Of a DNA stretch of 29,912 nt, positions 14,788-22,102 are shown in pieces. The notes beneath the pieces are model-generated. The model made no database searches, was not told where the DNA came from, and saw nothing but the letters and a program-made list of their open reading frames with translations. The position numbers were made by a program, and so were the translations under genes. Position 1 is the stretch's first letter, and the number at the start of each line of letters is the position of its first letter. The DNA is from Deltaproteobacteria bacterium (GTDB taxonomy: Bacteria; Myxococcota; Myxococcia; Myxococcales; 40CM-4-68-19), in the NCBI GenBank assembly GCA_005879505.1, contig VBKQ01000141.1, positions 1-29,912 of the forward strand. Reading direction: 5' to 3'.

Positions 14788-15713
14788 AAGCGACCGCGGC
14801 GGCGCACGCGAACATCGCGCTGGTCAAGTACTGGGGAAAGCGGGACGAGGCACTGCTCCTGCCGGAGGCTGGCTCACTTTCGGTCGCGCTCGACAAGCTG
14901 CTCACCACCACCACCGTGGAGCTGGGCGATTTCGCGGCGGACTCGTTCACCCTCGACGGGCACCCAGAAGATCCGTGCAGGGCCCGTGCGCTCCTCGATG
15001 CCGCCGGGATCCGCAAGCGCGCGCGCATCGCCTCCGGCAACGATTTTCCCACCGCCGCCGGCCTCGCCTCGAGCTCCAGCGGCTTCGCGGCGCTGGCGGT
15101 AGCGGCCTGCGCCGCGGCGGGGTTGAGGAAGTCCGCCGATGAGCTGTCCGCTCTCGCGCGCATCGGCAGCGGCTCCGCCTCGCGCAGCGTGCCCGGGGGA
15201 TGGGCGGTCTGGGAAGACGCGTTCGCGCGCCAGGTATTCGCGCCATCGCACTGGGACCTTCGTTTCTGCATCGCCGTCTGCGCGGCCGGGCCGAAGCAGG
15301 TGGGCTCGCGCGACGGCATGCGCGCCACGCGCGAGACGTCGCCCTACCATGCGGCTTTCATCGCGCAATGCCGGCGCGATCTGCCCGACGCGCTGAAGCT
15401 GCTCGCGGCCCGGGACCTCCCTGGGCTGGGAGCGCTCGCGGAGCGCAACGCGCTGCGGATGCACGCCGACGCACTCGCCGCGGATCCCCCGCTCCTGTAC
15501 TGGCAGCCGGCCACCGTCGCGTGCCTCCTCGCGCTGCTCGAGCTGCGTGCCTCGGGCGTCGCGGCCTGGGCGACGATCGACGCCGGGCCGCATCTGGTCG
15601 CCATCTGCGCATCGTCCGACGCCGGTGCGGTAGAGGGGCGCCTTCGCTCCGTTCCTGGAGTGACCGAGGTCGTGGTCTGCGCGCCCGCGGGCGCAGCGCG
15701 CGTGTTGTCATGA
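14784..15713 (+). CDS. mvaD: Diphosphomevalonate decarboxylase
   Basis: A 309-residue GHMP enzyme that phosphorylates and decarboxylates diphosphomevalonate to isopentenyl diphosphate. Recognised by AAAHANIALVKYWGKRDEAL at residues 5-24, LPEAGSLSVALD, ASGNDFPTAAGLASSSSGF at 83-101, RIGSGSASRSVPGGWAVW at 127-143, and IDAGPHL in the C-terminal part, which carries the catalytic Asp. The start is GTG 14784, overlapping the mevalonate kinase stop by 4 nt. The length is typical of bacterial forms. Together with the flanking kinases and isomerase it defines a complete lower mevalonate pathway. Confidence 0.93.
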   Translation: MKATAAAHANIALVKYWGKRDEALLLPEAGSLSVALDKLLTTTTVELGDFAADSFTLDGHPEDPCRARALLDAAGIRKRARIASGNDFPTAAGLASSSSGFAALAVAACAAAGLRKSADELSALARIGSGSASRSVPGGWAVWEDAFARQVFAPSHWDLRFCIAVCAAGPKQVGSRDGMRATRETSPYHAAFIAQCRRDLPDALKLLAARDLPGLGALAERNALRMHADALAADPPLLYWQPATVACLLALLELRASGVAAWATIDAGPHLVAICASSDAGAVEGRLRSVPGVTEVVVCAPAGAARVLS

Positions 15714-16723
15714 CCGTGCGGCTCGCGGCATCCGGGAAGCTGTTCCTCGCTGGGGAGTACGCCGTCCTCGACCCGGGACGGCCCGCGCTGGTGGTGGGAA
15801 TCGATTGGAAGATGCACGCGGTTGCGGAGCCGGGCGCCCCCGGATTGCAGATTCTCCACCGGCCTTCTGGATTGCTCTGGGACGGCGGACAGGCCCCTGC
15901 GGAGCTCCGCTTCGCCGCGCGCGCAGCGCTGCTGGCGATGGCATTCTGCGGGAAGAGGGGCGGCGTGCGCATCTCGTTCGAAGACGATCTCTCGCACGAC
16001 GGGCGCAAGCTCGGCCTCGGCGGCAGCGCCGCCGCCTCCGTGCTGGCAGTCCGCGCCGTATGCGCTCTCGCGGATCGGCCGGCCGGAGAGGACGAGATCC
16101 TTGCTCTCGCGGCCGGGGCGCATTGGGCCGAGCAAGGGGGATCGGGGAGCGGCGCCGACGTGGCTGCCGCCGCGCTCGGAGGCATCCTGGAGGTGCGATC
16201 GCGGATCGTCTGGCAGTCCGCGGAGGAGGTGATGGCGCTTCCTGGCGAGCGGGTTGCGGCCTCGAGACCTCTCGACGTGCGCCGCCTCGCGATCCCCCCG
16301 GAGCTGCGCCTGCTGCTGGTGGATACGGGAGCGCCGGCGAACACGCGTTCGCTGGTGCGCGAGGTGCGGGCTTTTGCCCGCGGCGCCCCGGCCCGCTGGC
16401 AGGCCAGGGCAGGCGAGATCTCCGCCGCAGAGGGGAAGCTGCGCGACGCCCTCGAGTCGTGCGACGCGCAGTCCGCTCTCGACGCGGTCCGCAGGGGCGC
16501 AGCGGCCATGGCTGCCCTCGGCGAGGACGCGGGCGTTCCGATCGCCACGCCGGAGCTGGCGAAGGCATGCGCGCTCGCCTCGGCGGCGGGTGCTGCCGGA
16601 AAGCCGAGCGGCGCCGGCGGCGGCGACTGCGCCGTGGTCGTCGCCTTCGGAGACGAGGCGCGCGACGGCGCGGAAGCGGCGCTGCGTCCGCATTTCCGGG
16701 TGTTTCGCGTCGCCCCGGCGTGA
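15710..16723 (+). CDS. mvaK2: Phosphomevalonate kinase
   Basis: A 337-residue GHMP kinase that converts 5-phosphomevalonate to 5-diphosphomevalonate. Motifs are ASGKLFLAGEYAVLDPGRPA at residues 7-26 (typical of this enzyme), KLGLGGSAAASV near residue 100 as the phosphate loop, GGSGSGADVAAAALGG near 144, and KPSGAGGGDCAVVV near the C-terminus. The phosphate loop reads G-L-G-G-S instead of the common G-L-G-S-S. The start ATG overlaps the mvaD stop by 4 nt (ATGA), making the fourth tightly packed gene. Its TGA stop lies 3 nt from repeat copy C, which belongs to the convergent response-regulator gene. Confidence 0.9.
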   Translation: MTVRLAASGKLFLAGEYAVLDPGRPALVVGIDWKMHAVAEPGAPGLQILHRPSGLLWDGGQAPAELRFAARAALLAMAFCGKRGGVRISFEDDLSHDGRKLGLGGSAAASVLAVRAVCALADRPAGEDEILALAAGAHWAEQGGSGSGADVAAAALGGILEVRSRIVWQSAEEVMALPGERVAASRPLDVRRLAIPPELRLLLVDTGAPANTRSLVREVRAFARGAPARWQARAGEISAAEGKLRDALESCDAQSALDAVRRGAAAMAALGEDAGVPIATPELAKACALASAAGAAGKPSGAGGGDCAVVVAFGDEARDGAEAALRPHFRVFRVAPA

Positions 16724-16726
16724 TCC

Positions 16727-16749
16727 GCCACCTTCGGCGGCCGCGACTA
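16727..16749 (-). repeat. Dispersed repeat, copy C (short)
   Basis: Read on the minus strand from 16749, the copy starts at the TAG stop of the response-regulator gene and is TAGTCGCGGCCGCCGAAGG then TGGC. The first nineteen bases equal copy A. The single difference within 23 bases (T for C) turns a G-C pair into G-U in the RNA stem, so the hairpin is kept. The similarity ends where the convergent phosphomevalonate kinase gene ends. Confidence 0.65.
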
Positions 16750-17160
16750 GGCGCTCCTCTTGTGCGCCTGTCCCTGGCCGTCGGGACCGCCGGTGAGCTG
16801 CGAGACCTTCCCCAGCAGCTCGTCGAGGTCGAACGGCTTCGCCAGATAAGCATCGGCGTGCAGCTTGGCCGCGTGCCCCTGCACCGCGCGGTCGGCGCTC
16901 AGGATCAAGAGTGGCGCCCGGCGCAAGCCCCGCTGGTCGATCTCGCTGACGAACTGCCATCCGTCCATCACCGGCATCATCAGATCGAGCAGGATGCAAG
17001 CGGGCTTCTCCCGCTTCAGTACATCCAGCGCTTCCTGCCCGTTCGCGGCCATCAGCACACCATACCCCTCGCTCGACAAGCACAGCGCGAGCGTCTGCAG
17101 GATGTCCGGATCGTCGTCGACGACGAGCACAGTGCGCTCGCGCGCGCGGTGGGGTGCCAT
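16747..17160 (-). CDS. Single-domain response regulator (CheY-like)
   Basis: A 137-residue protein that is essentially one receiver domain. All key residues are present: the acidic triplet at 15-17 (VLVVDDDPDI), phosphoacceptor Asp59 in CILLDLMMPVMDG, Ser89 in LILSAD and Lys108 in YLAKPFDLDELL. The C-terminal tail (GGPDGQGQAHKRSA) is short and polar, with no output domain. GAGGGG lies about 6 nt before ATG 17160. The cognate histidine kinase is not in the window. Unlike the receiver-like protein at 7839-8177, it can be phosphorylated on sequence grounds. It is divergent from yacG and convergent with the mevalonate operon. Confidence 0.9.
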   Translation of the reverse strand: MAPHRARERTVLVVDDDPDILQTLALCLSSEGYGVLMAANGQEALDVLKREKPACILLDLMMPVMDGWQFVSEIDQRGLRRAPLLILSADRAVQGHAAKLHADAYLAKPFDLDELLGKVSQLTGGPDGQGQAHKRSA

Positions 17161-17232
17161 GCGTGCCCCCTCATAGAATGCGACTGCGCTCTGGTCAATC
17201 TTCTGGCTCGCGGCTGTCCGGAATCGCCTGGG

Positions 17233-17261
17233 TTGAACCCCGCGCGGCCGCATCTTACAAA
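17233..17261 (+). promoter_or_regulatory. Candidate sigma-70 promoter for yacG
   Basis: TTGAAC (17233-17238) and TACAAA (17256-17261) match the -35 and -10 consensus at four of six bases each, with an exact 17-bp spacer. Transcription would start at about 17268-17269, which is the GTG start of yacG. The mRNA would then be leaderless, in keeping with the lack of a ribosome binding site there. Confidence 0.4.
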
Positions 17262-17268
17262 AACGATC

Positions 17269-17451
17269 GTGCCTCGCTGTCCAAGCTGCCGCAAAGAGGT
17301 GAAGCCGCGCGAGGAGAACCCCGCCTTCCCCTTCTGCTCGGCACGCTGCCGGGCAACCGACCTGGCTCGCTGGTTCACCGGCTCTTATCGCGTCCCGGGA
17401 CCACTTGCCGAGGCGCAGCCGCAAAAGCGCGACCAGGAGGACAAAGAGTAG
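17269..17451 (+). CDS. yacG: DNA gyrase inhibitor YacG (zinc protein)
   Basis: A 60-residue protein with four zinc-binding cysteines: Cys4 and Cys7 in PRCPSCRK, Cys23 and Cys27 in PFCSARCR. ATDLARWFTGSYRVPG follows and matches the conserved D-L-x-x-W-x-x-x-x-Y-x-I/V-P core of YacG, which binds GyrB and blocks DNA binding. The C-terminal tail is rich in Gln, Asp and Lys. The start is GTG 17269; the open frame runs far upstream but antisense to other genes. A sigma-70-like promoter ends 7 nt before the start, suggesting leaderless translation. The membrane-protein gene follows 37 nt downstream. Confidence 0.88.
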   Translation: MPRCPSCRKEVKPREENPAFPFCSARCRATDLARWFTGSYRVPGPLAEAQPQKRDQEDKE

Positions 17452-17488
17452 ACCGGCCCCGCCACGGCGTGCTACGCGGGGCGCCCCG

Positions 17489-18550
17489 ATGCCGTCCGTG
17501 AAGCTCCTGGTGCGCACCGTGCTCTCGCTGGCGATGAGCGCGGTGTTCGTCTGGCTCTCGTTGCGCCACACCGACGTGCGGGCGGTGGGCCGCGCCATGG
17601 CGCAGGCGGATGCGGCGCGCATCACTGCCTACGTCGTTTTGCTGCTCGTCATCCATCTGGTCCGGACGGTCCGCTGGGGACTCCTGCTGCGGCCGCTCGG
17701 GCAGGTGCCGTTCAAGCGGCTGAACTCCGCCAGCGCGGTCGGCTGGATGCTTCTCATGCTCTTGCCCCTGCGGCTGGGCGAGTTCGCCCGGCCGCTCCTC
17801 ATCGCGCGGCCGCCGCCGGGAGGAGGGCAGCCGCTCCGCCGCAGCGGCGCGCTCGCTTCCGTCGTCGTCGAGCGGATCGTCGACGGCATCGCCATCGGCG
17901 TGCTCGGGATCATCTCCCTGCGGATGCTCGGGCGGTCCGCCGCGGGGAACTACGTCGAGTTCGCCAGGAGCGCCTCCGTCCTGGTGGCGCTCGGCTTCCT
18001 CACGCTCTGCGCGGCGCTCGTGCTCGCCGTGTTCTTCCACGATCCCGCAGTCGCTCTCGCCGATCGCCTGCTCCGCCCCTTCTCGCCCCGTGTAGCGGCG
18101 CGCGCGACCGGGATGCTCGACGCGTTCATCGGCGCGGTCCATCTCGGTTCCGGCTGGCGCCTGATCTCGTTCTTCGCGCTGACCGCGCTGTATTGGACGC
18201 TGACCGCAACAGGCCTCGGGATCGTGGCCCCGGCATTCGGGTTCACCGCGCTCACTCCCCTGATGCTGGCCGTCATCCTCACCATCCAGGTGGTCGGGGT
18301 GATGGTCCCCGCTGGTCCGGGCATGGTGGGAACCATGCAGTTCTTCACCCAGGCCGGCCTCTCGCTGTTCGATCCGGGCGGCTTCTCCGCCCGCGGCGCC
18401 GCATTCGCGAACACCATCTGGCTCCTGCAGTTCATCGTGCAGGTTGGCTTGGGGACCATCTTCCTCGTCGCCGGCCACGTGTCGCTCAAAGGTCTGCTCG
18501 GCCCATCGCCGGTCGAGGACGAGCCGCCGCCCGCCCCCGTCGCTCCTTGA
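17489..18550 (+). CDS. LPG-synthase-TM / UPF0104-like membrane protein
   Basis: A 353-residue integral membrane protein with about seven to eight hydrophobic segments. The layout matches the lysylphosphatidylglycerol-synthase transmembrane (flippase-like, UPF0104) family: VRTVRWGLLLRPLGQVPF after the second segment, LPLRLGEFARPLLIAR (the conserved R-x-G-E motif) and SVVVERIVDGIAIGVL, then VPAGPGMVGTMQFF near residue 275, the characteristic P-x-G-x-G turn. There is no cytoplasmic synthase domain. Members are thought to handle lipid-linked substrates in the membrane, but the substrate cannot be read here. The C-terminal tail is short and proline-rich. I chose ATG 17489; the frame starts further upstream inside yacG. 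Confidence 0.82.
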   Translation: MPSVKLLVRTVLSLAMSAVFVWLSLRHTDVRAVGRAMAQADAARITAYVVLLLVIHLVRTVRWGLLLRPLGQVPFKRLNSASAVGWMLLMLLPLRLGEFARPLLIARPPPGGGQPLRRSGALASVVVERIVDGIAIGVLGIISLRMLGRSAAGNYVEFARSASVLVALGFLTLCAALVLAVFFHDPAVALADRLLRPFSPRVAARATGMLDAFIGAVHLGSGWRLISFFALTALYWTLTATGLGIVAPAFGFTALTPLMLAVILTIQVVGVMVPAGPGMVGTMQFFTQAGLSLFDPGGFSARGAAFANTIWLLQFIVQVGLGTIFLVAGHVSLKGLLGPSPVEDEPPPAPVAP

Positions 18551-18584
18551 TCCGCAGCGTTTTCGTGAGAGGATCGGGCGCGCC

Positions 18585-19370
18585 ATGGATCGCGACGCGT
18601 ACGGCCGCTTCAGCGAACGGCTGCGCGAGCGCCTCGCCGCAGACGAGCGCGTTCTCGGGCTGGTTGCGCTGGGCTCGATGTCGGGCGAGCCGCCGCCCGA
18701 CCAATGGTCCGACCATGATTTTTTCGTCATCAGCCGGCCCGGCGAGCAGGAGCGGATGCGGACCGAGCTTTCCTGGCTGCCCGATGGCGAGGAGATCGTC
18801 CTCGCCTACCGCGAGACGGCGCACGGCGTGAAGGTGCTCTATCGCGACGCGCATCTGCTCGAGTTCGCCGTGTTCGACCCGGAGGAGATGTCCGTCGCCC
18901 GCATCAACCGCTTTCGCGTCTTGCTCGATCGCGGCGGGGTCGCCGAGCGGATGCGCGCTCTGCGCGAGCGCACGGCGGGGGATCTCGCCGATCGCCGCCC
19001 AGACCTGCGCTGGTCGTCGGGACAGATGCTGACGGCGCTGCTGGTCGGCGCCGGCCGCTATCGGCGCGGCGAGCGTGTCGACGGCCGCGCGCTGATCCAG
19101 GCCGCCGCGAACCAACTGGCGCAGCTGCTCGCAGCTGCGGTGCCATCAGAGAACGCGGGCGCGGTCGATACCCTCGACCCCCTGCGCCGCTTCGAGCAAG
19201 TCTACCCACGGCTCGGGCGGGAGCTGGACGAGTCGCTGGGACGTCCTCCCGTGGAGTCCGCACTGCGCCTGTTGCGCATCGCGCTGCGCGAGCTGCCGCA
19301 GCGGATCGCAGAATTTCCCCTCGAGGCGGCACGCGCCGTGGAGGCGTCCATCGAAGCGGACAGCCGCTGA
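18585..19370 (+). CDS. Nucleotidyltransferase-like protein
   Basis: A 261-residue soluble protein from ATG 18585. Near residue 25 it has GLVALGSMSGEPPPDQWSDH followed by DFFVI. This is the polymerase-beta-type nucleotidyltransferase core: G-S, a loop, then D-x-D with strand residues. Next come an acidic or hydrophobic strand (GEEIVLAYRETAHGVKVLY, then LLEFAVFD) and a long all-helical C-terminal part. This resembles the aminoglycoside-adenylyltransferase or MNT-type folds. The substrate is not evident and there is no HEPN partner. It lies 34 nt after the membrane protein and 19 nt before the amylase, so it may be co-transcribed with either. Confidence 0.65.
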   Translation: MDRDAYGRFSERLRERLAADERVLGLVALGSMSGEPPPDQWSDHDFFVISRPGEQERMRTELSWLPDGEEIVLAYRETAHGVKVLYRDAHLLEFAVFDPEEMSVARINRFRVLLDRGGVAERMRALRERTAGDLADRRPDLRWSSGQMLTALLVGAGRYRRGERVDGRALIQAAANQLAQLLAAAVPSENAGAVDTLDPLRRFEQVYPRLGRELDESLGRPPVESALRLLRIALRELPQRIAEFPLEAARAVEASIEADSR

Positions 19371-19389
19371 AACGCGCTACCCTGCAGCG

Positions 19390-20871
19390 ATGCACGCGAT
19401 CGTCGCGCTCCTCGCTGCCCTCCTCGCCGCCTGCGCCGCCGCTCCCAAGGCCCCCGTCCGCCCGTCGCGGCCCTGGTCGGAGGACATCGTTTACTTCGTG
19501 CTGGTGGATCGATTCGCCGACGGAGATCCCACCAACGACGCCAACGTCGACCGCAAGGCGAAAGGCGCCTTTCACGGCGGCGATCTGAAGGGGCTGATCG
19601 CGAATCTCGACGAGATCGCGTCGCTGGGCGTGACGGCGATCTGGGTGAACCCCTTGGTGAAGAACATCGAGGGGCACGTCGACGGCGCCGGCTTCCCGGA
19701 TTGGGCGTACCACGGTTACTGGGCGGACGACTTCACGCGCCTCGACCCCCGCTTCGGGACCGAGGAGGACCTCCGCCGGCTCGTCGAGGCCTGCCACGCG
19801 CGCGGGATCAAGGTCCTGCTCGACGTCGTCTACAACCACGCCGGCTACGACTCGCGCTATCTTCGCGACCCGAAGACCAGGCACTGGCTCCGCTCGAACA
19901 TCGTCGGCGACTGCGGGGACGACGACCTCACCAGCTGTCTGGCCGGGCTGCCGGACTTCAAGACCGAGCTGCCGGAAGTGGCGAAATTCCTCCTCGATGC
20001 GCAGCTCGGCTGGGCGAAGCGATCGGGGATCGACGGCTTCCGCCTCGATACCGTCAAGCATGTCGACCATCCCTTCTGGCAAGAGCACCGCAAGCGCACG
20101 CGCGCGGAGCTCGGGCCGGACTTCTTCCTGCTCGGGGAGGTGTGGGGCGGCGATGCCGACGTGCTCGATCCTTGGTTCGAGCCCGACGAACTGGACGCAG
20201 GGTTCGACTTCAGCTTCCAGGGGAGCGTTCTCGGATTCGTCCAGGGACGGGGGCGGACGGTAGCGTTCAACCGATATCTGGAGAAGCGTCACAAGGTACG
20301 GCGCGGCCATCTGCTCGCGCATTTCCTCTCCAGCCACGACGTCACGGGCGCTCTCTACCAGCTCAAGGGTGACCTCGAGCTGTTCCGCCTTGCGGTGGCG
20401 CTGCAATTCACTACGGCGGGCATCCCCGTGATCTATTACGGCGAGGAGGTGGCCCGCCTCGGGGGCGAATGGCCGGAGAACCGTAGCGACATGCCTTGGG
20501 GCTCGCGCAACCTGCAACCGGGCGCCGCGCTTCCCCGCGATGACGACTTGCGCCGTGACTATCAGAAACTGATCGGGATCCGCCGGGCGCACCCGGCGCT
20601 ATCTCGCGGCGATCACGTCGGATTATCGACCGAGGGCGATCTCTACGTCTTCGCGCGCCGCGATGCGAGATCGGGCGATGCGGTGGTTGTCGCGGTCAAT
20701 CGCGGGAGGGAAGCGGCCAGCGCGAGCTTCGCGGCTCCGGAGGAGTGGCGATCCGCAAAGATCGTCGATCTGATCGATGGGTCCGCTTCGGGTCTCGCGG
20801 CTGGCGCGGGGACGATGACGATCACGGTAGCGCCGCGCCGCTTCCGGATCATTGCTGCCGCAACGCGTTGA
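19390..20871 (+). CDS. Lipoprotein alpha-amylase (GH13)
   Basis: A 493-residue exported glucan hydrolase. Residues 1-15 form a lipoprotein signal with lipobox LAAC (Cys15), so the mature enzyme is lipid-anchored. The TIM-barrel residues are visible: DVVYNHAGYDSRYL at about 145-158, nucleophile Asp220 in GFRLDTVKHVD, acid/base Glu250 in FLLGEVWGG, and HFLSSHDVTGAL with His316-Asp317, where the common form is N-H-D. The C-terminal sheet (residues about 400-493) includes VVVAVNRG. It begins with YFVLVDRFADGDP, the cyclomaltodextrinase/neopullulanase-like entry strand. It lies directly before the maltodextrin transporter, whose substrate it would make. Confidence 0.9.
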   Translation: MHAIVALLAALLAACAAAPKAPVRPSRPWSEDIVYFVLVDRFADGDPTNDANVDRKAKGAFHGGDLKGLIANLDEIASLGVTAIWVNPLVKNIEGHVDGAGFPDWAYHGYWADDFTRLDPRFGTEEDLRRLVEACHARGIKVLLDVVYNHAGYDSRYLRDPKTRHWLRSNIVGDCGDDDLTSCLAGLPDFKTELPEVAKFLLDAQLGWAKRSGIDGFRLDTVKHVDHPFWQEHRKRTRAELGPDFFLLGEVWGGDADVLDPWFEPDELDAGFDFSFQGSVLGFVQGRGRTVAFNRYLEKRHKVRRGHLLAHFLSSHDVTGALYQLKGDLELFRLAVALQFTTAGIPVIYYGEEVARLGGEWPENRSDMPWGSRNLQPGAALPRDDDLRRDYQKLIGIRRAHPALSRGDHVGLSTEGDLYVFARRDARSGDAVVVAVNRGREAASASFAAPEEWRSAKIVDLIDGSASGLAAGAGTMTITVAPRRFRIIAAATR

Positions 20872-20897
20872 AGCGTTTGCTGATTGACGTTGCACTC

Positions 20898-20926
20898 ACG
20901 CACCTACACGTGGCATGTGCGTAGGT
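20898..20926. promoter_or_regulatory. Overlapping inverted repeats upstream of malK
   Basis: In the 108-nt gap between the amylase and malK, ACGCAC (20898-20903) pairs with GTGCGT (20917-20922), and ACCTAC (20902-20907) pairs with GTAGGT (20921-20926). Both pairs have spacing of 13 nt. The arrangement resembles a dimeric operator and is placed to control the transporter operon. A TTGACG at 20884-20889 upstream lacks a good -10 partner. No regulator gene is in the window. Confidence 0.35.
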
Positions 20927-20979
20927 CCGAGTAGCACCTCGGCGCAGCGTACTCGCTTCCTTTTTACAGGCGGTCGTCG

Positions 20980-22077
20980 ATGGCCAGCGTCGTCCTGCAC
21001 GATGTCGCGAAGCGCTACGGCGACAACCCGCCTGTGATCACCGGGATCAACCTGGAGATCCAGGAGCGCGAGTTCATGGTGCTGGTCGGGCCTTCGGGCT
21101 GCGGCAAGAGCACCTTGCTCCGGATGGTCGCCGGTCTCGAGGAGATCACCTCGGGCACCATCGAGATCGGCGGCCGCGTGGTCAACGACGTCCCGCCCAA
21201 GGATCGGGACATCGCCATGGTGTTCCAGAGCTACGCCCTCTACCCGCACATGAACGTGAGGGAGAACCTGGAGTTCGGGCTGAAGATCCGCGGGACTCCC
21301 GCTGCCGAGATCGATCGCATGGTCAACGACGCGGCGAAGATCCTCGGGCTCGAGGGGCTCCTGGAGCGGCGGCCCAAGGATCTCTCCGGAGGGCAACGGC
21401 AGCGCGTGGCGCTCGGCCGCGCCATCGTGCGCGAGCCCTCGGTGTTCCTCTTCGACGAACCGCTCTCGAACCTCGACGCCAAGCTGCGCGTGCAGATGCG
21501 AGCCGAGATCAAGAAGCTCCAACATCGCCTCCAGGTCACCAGCATCTACGTGACCCACGATCAGGTCGAGGCGATGACGATGGGCAACCGCATCGCCCTG
21601 CTCGACAAGGGCAAGCTGCAGCAGGTCGGCGCCCCGCTCGACGTCTACGAGACGCCGCAGAACGTGTTCGTCGCCAACTTCATCGGCACGCCGCCGATGA
21701 ACTTCATCCGCGCCACCGTGACCGAGGGTGGCGCGGGACTCGGCGCCAACGGCATCAAGCTGCCCGCTCCGGCGGCGGCGCGCGGCGCGCTCGCCTCTCG
21801 CGTGGGGAAGACGGTCCTTGTCGGCGTGCGCCCGGAGAACGTCGTCGCGCCCGGCCGGCCGACGCGGGGCGCCACCGCCGCGCTGCAACTGACAGTCGAT
21901 CTGGTCGAGACGCTGGGCGACGAGGTGGTCGTCCACGCCCACCAGGGCGAGGACCAGATCGCCTTCAAGATGGACCCGCACCACCCGCCGGAGTTCGGCG
22001 GCAAGGTCTCGGCCCTGGTGGAGATCGATCGGCTCCACCTGTTCGACGCCGATACCCAGCAACGCATCGCGGTCTGA
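20980..22077 (+). CDS. malK: Maltodextrin ABC transporter ATP-binding protein
   Basis: A 365-residue ATPase of the MalK/UgpC/MsmX class. The nucleotide domain shows Walker A GPSGCGKST near residue 37, the Q-loop FQSYALYPHM, the signature LSGGQRQRVALGRA near 135, Walker B FLFDEPLSNLD and the H-loop VTHDQVEAMTMG. Residues about 235-365 are the regulatory/TOBE extension with VGVRPENV and DTQQRIAV. It energises the MalFG permease. Because MalK, MsmX and UgpC are alike in sequence, the sugar assignment comes from the neighbouring MalE, MalF, MalG, LamB and amylase. It is the first gene of the transport operon; malE follows 25 nt downstream. Confidence 0.9.
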   Translation: MASVVLHDVAKRYGDNPPVITGINLEIQEREFMVLVGPSGCGKSTLLRMVAGLEEITSGTIEIGGRVVNDVPPKDRDIAMVFQSYALYPHMNVRENLEFGLKIRGTPAAEIDRMVNDAAKILGLEGLLERRPKDLSGGQRQRVALGRAIVREPSVFLFDEPLSNLDAKLRVQMRAEIKKLQHRLQVTSIYVTHDQVEAMTMGNRIALLDKGKLQQVGAPLDVYETPQNVFVANFIGTPPMNFIRATVTEGGAGLGANGIKLPAPAAARGALASRVGKTVLVGVRPENVVAPGRPTRGATAALQLTVDLVETLGDEVVVHAHQGEDQIAFKMDPHHPPEFGGKVSALVEIDRLHLFDADTQQRIAV

Positions 22078-22102
22078 AAGTGGAGCAGGAAGAGGAGACT
22101 TG

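Noticed and set aside
15344..17083. Long minus-strand open frames opposite the mevalonate operon (up to 579 codons)
   Set aside because: They are antisense shadows caused by high GC. The plus-strand genes show clear GHMP motifs and the minus-strand products are arginine-rich and motif-free.
19000..20592. Minus-strand open frame of 562 codons opposite the amylase
   Set aside because: The product shows no motif, and the plus strand has an intact GH13 enzyme.
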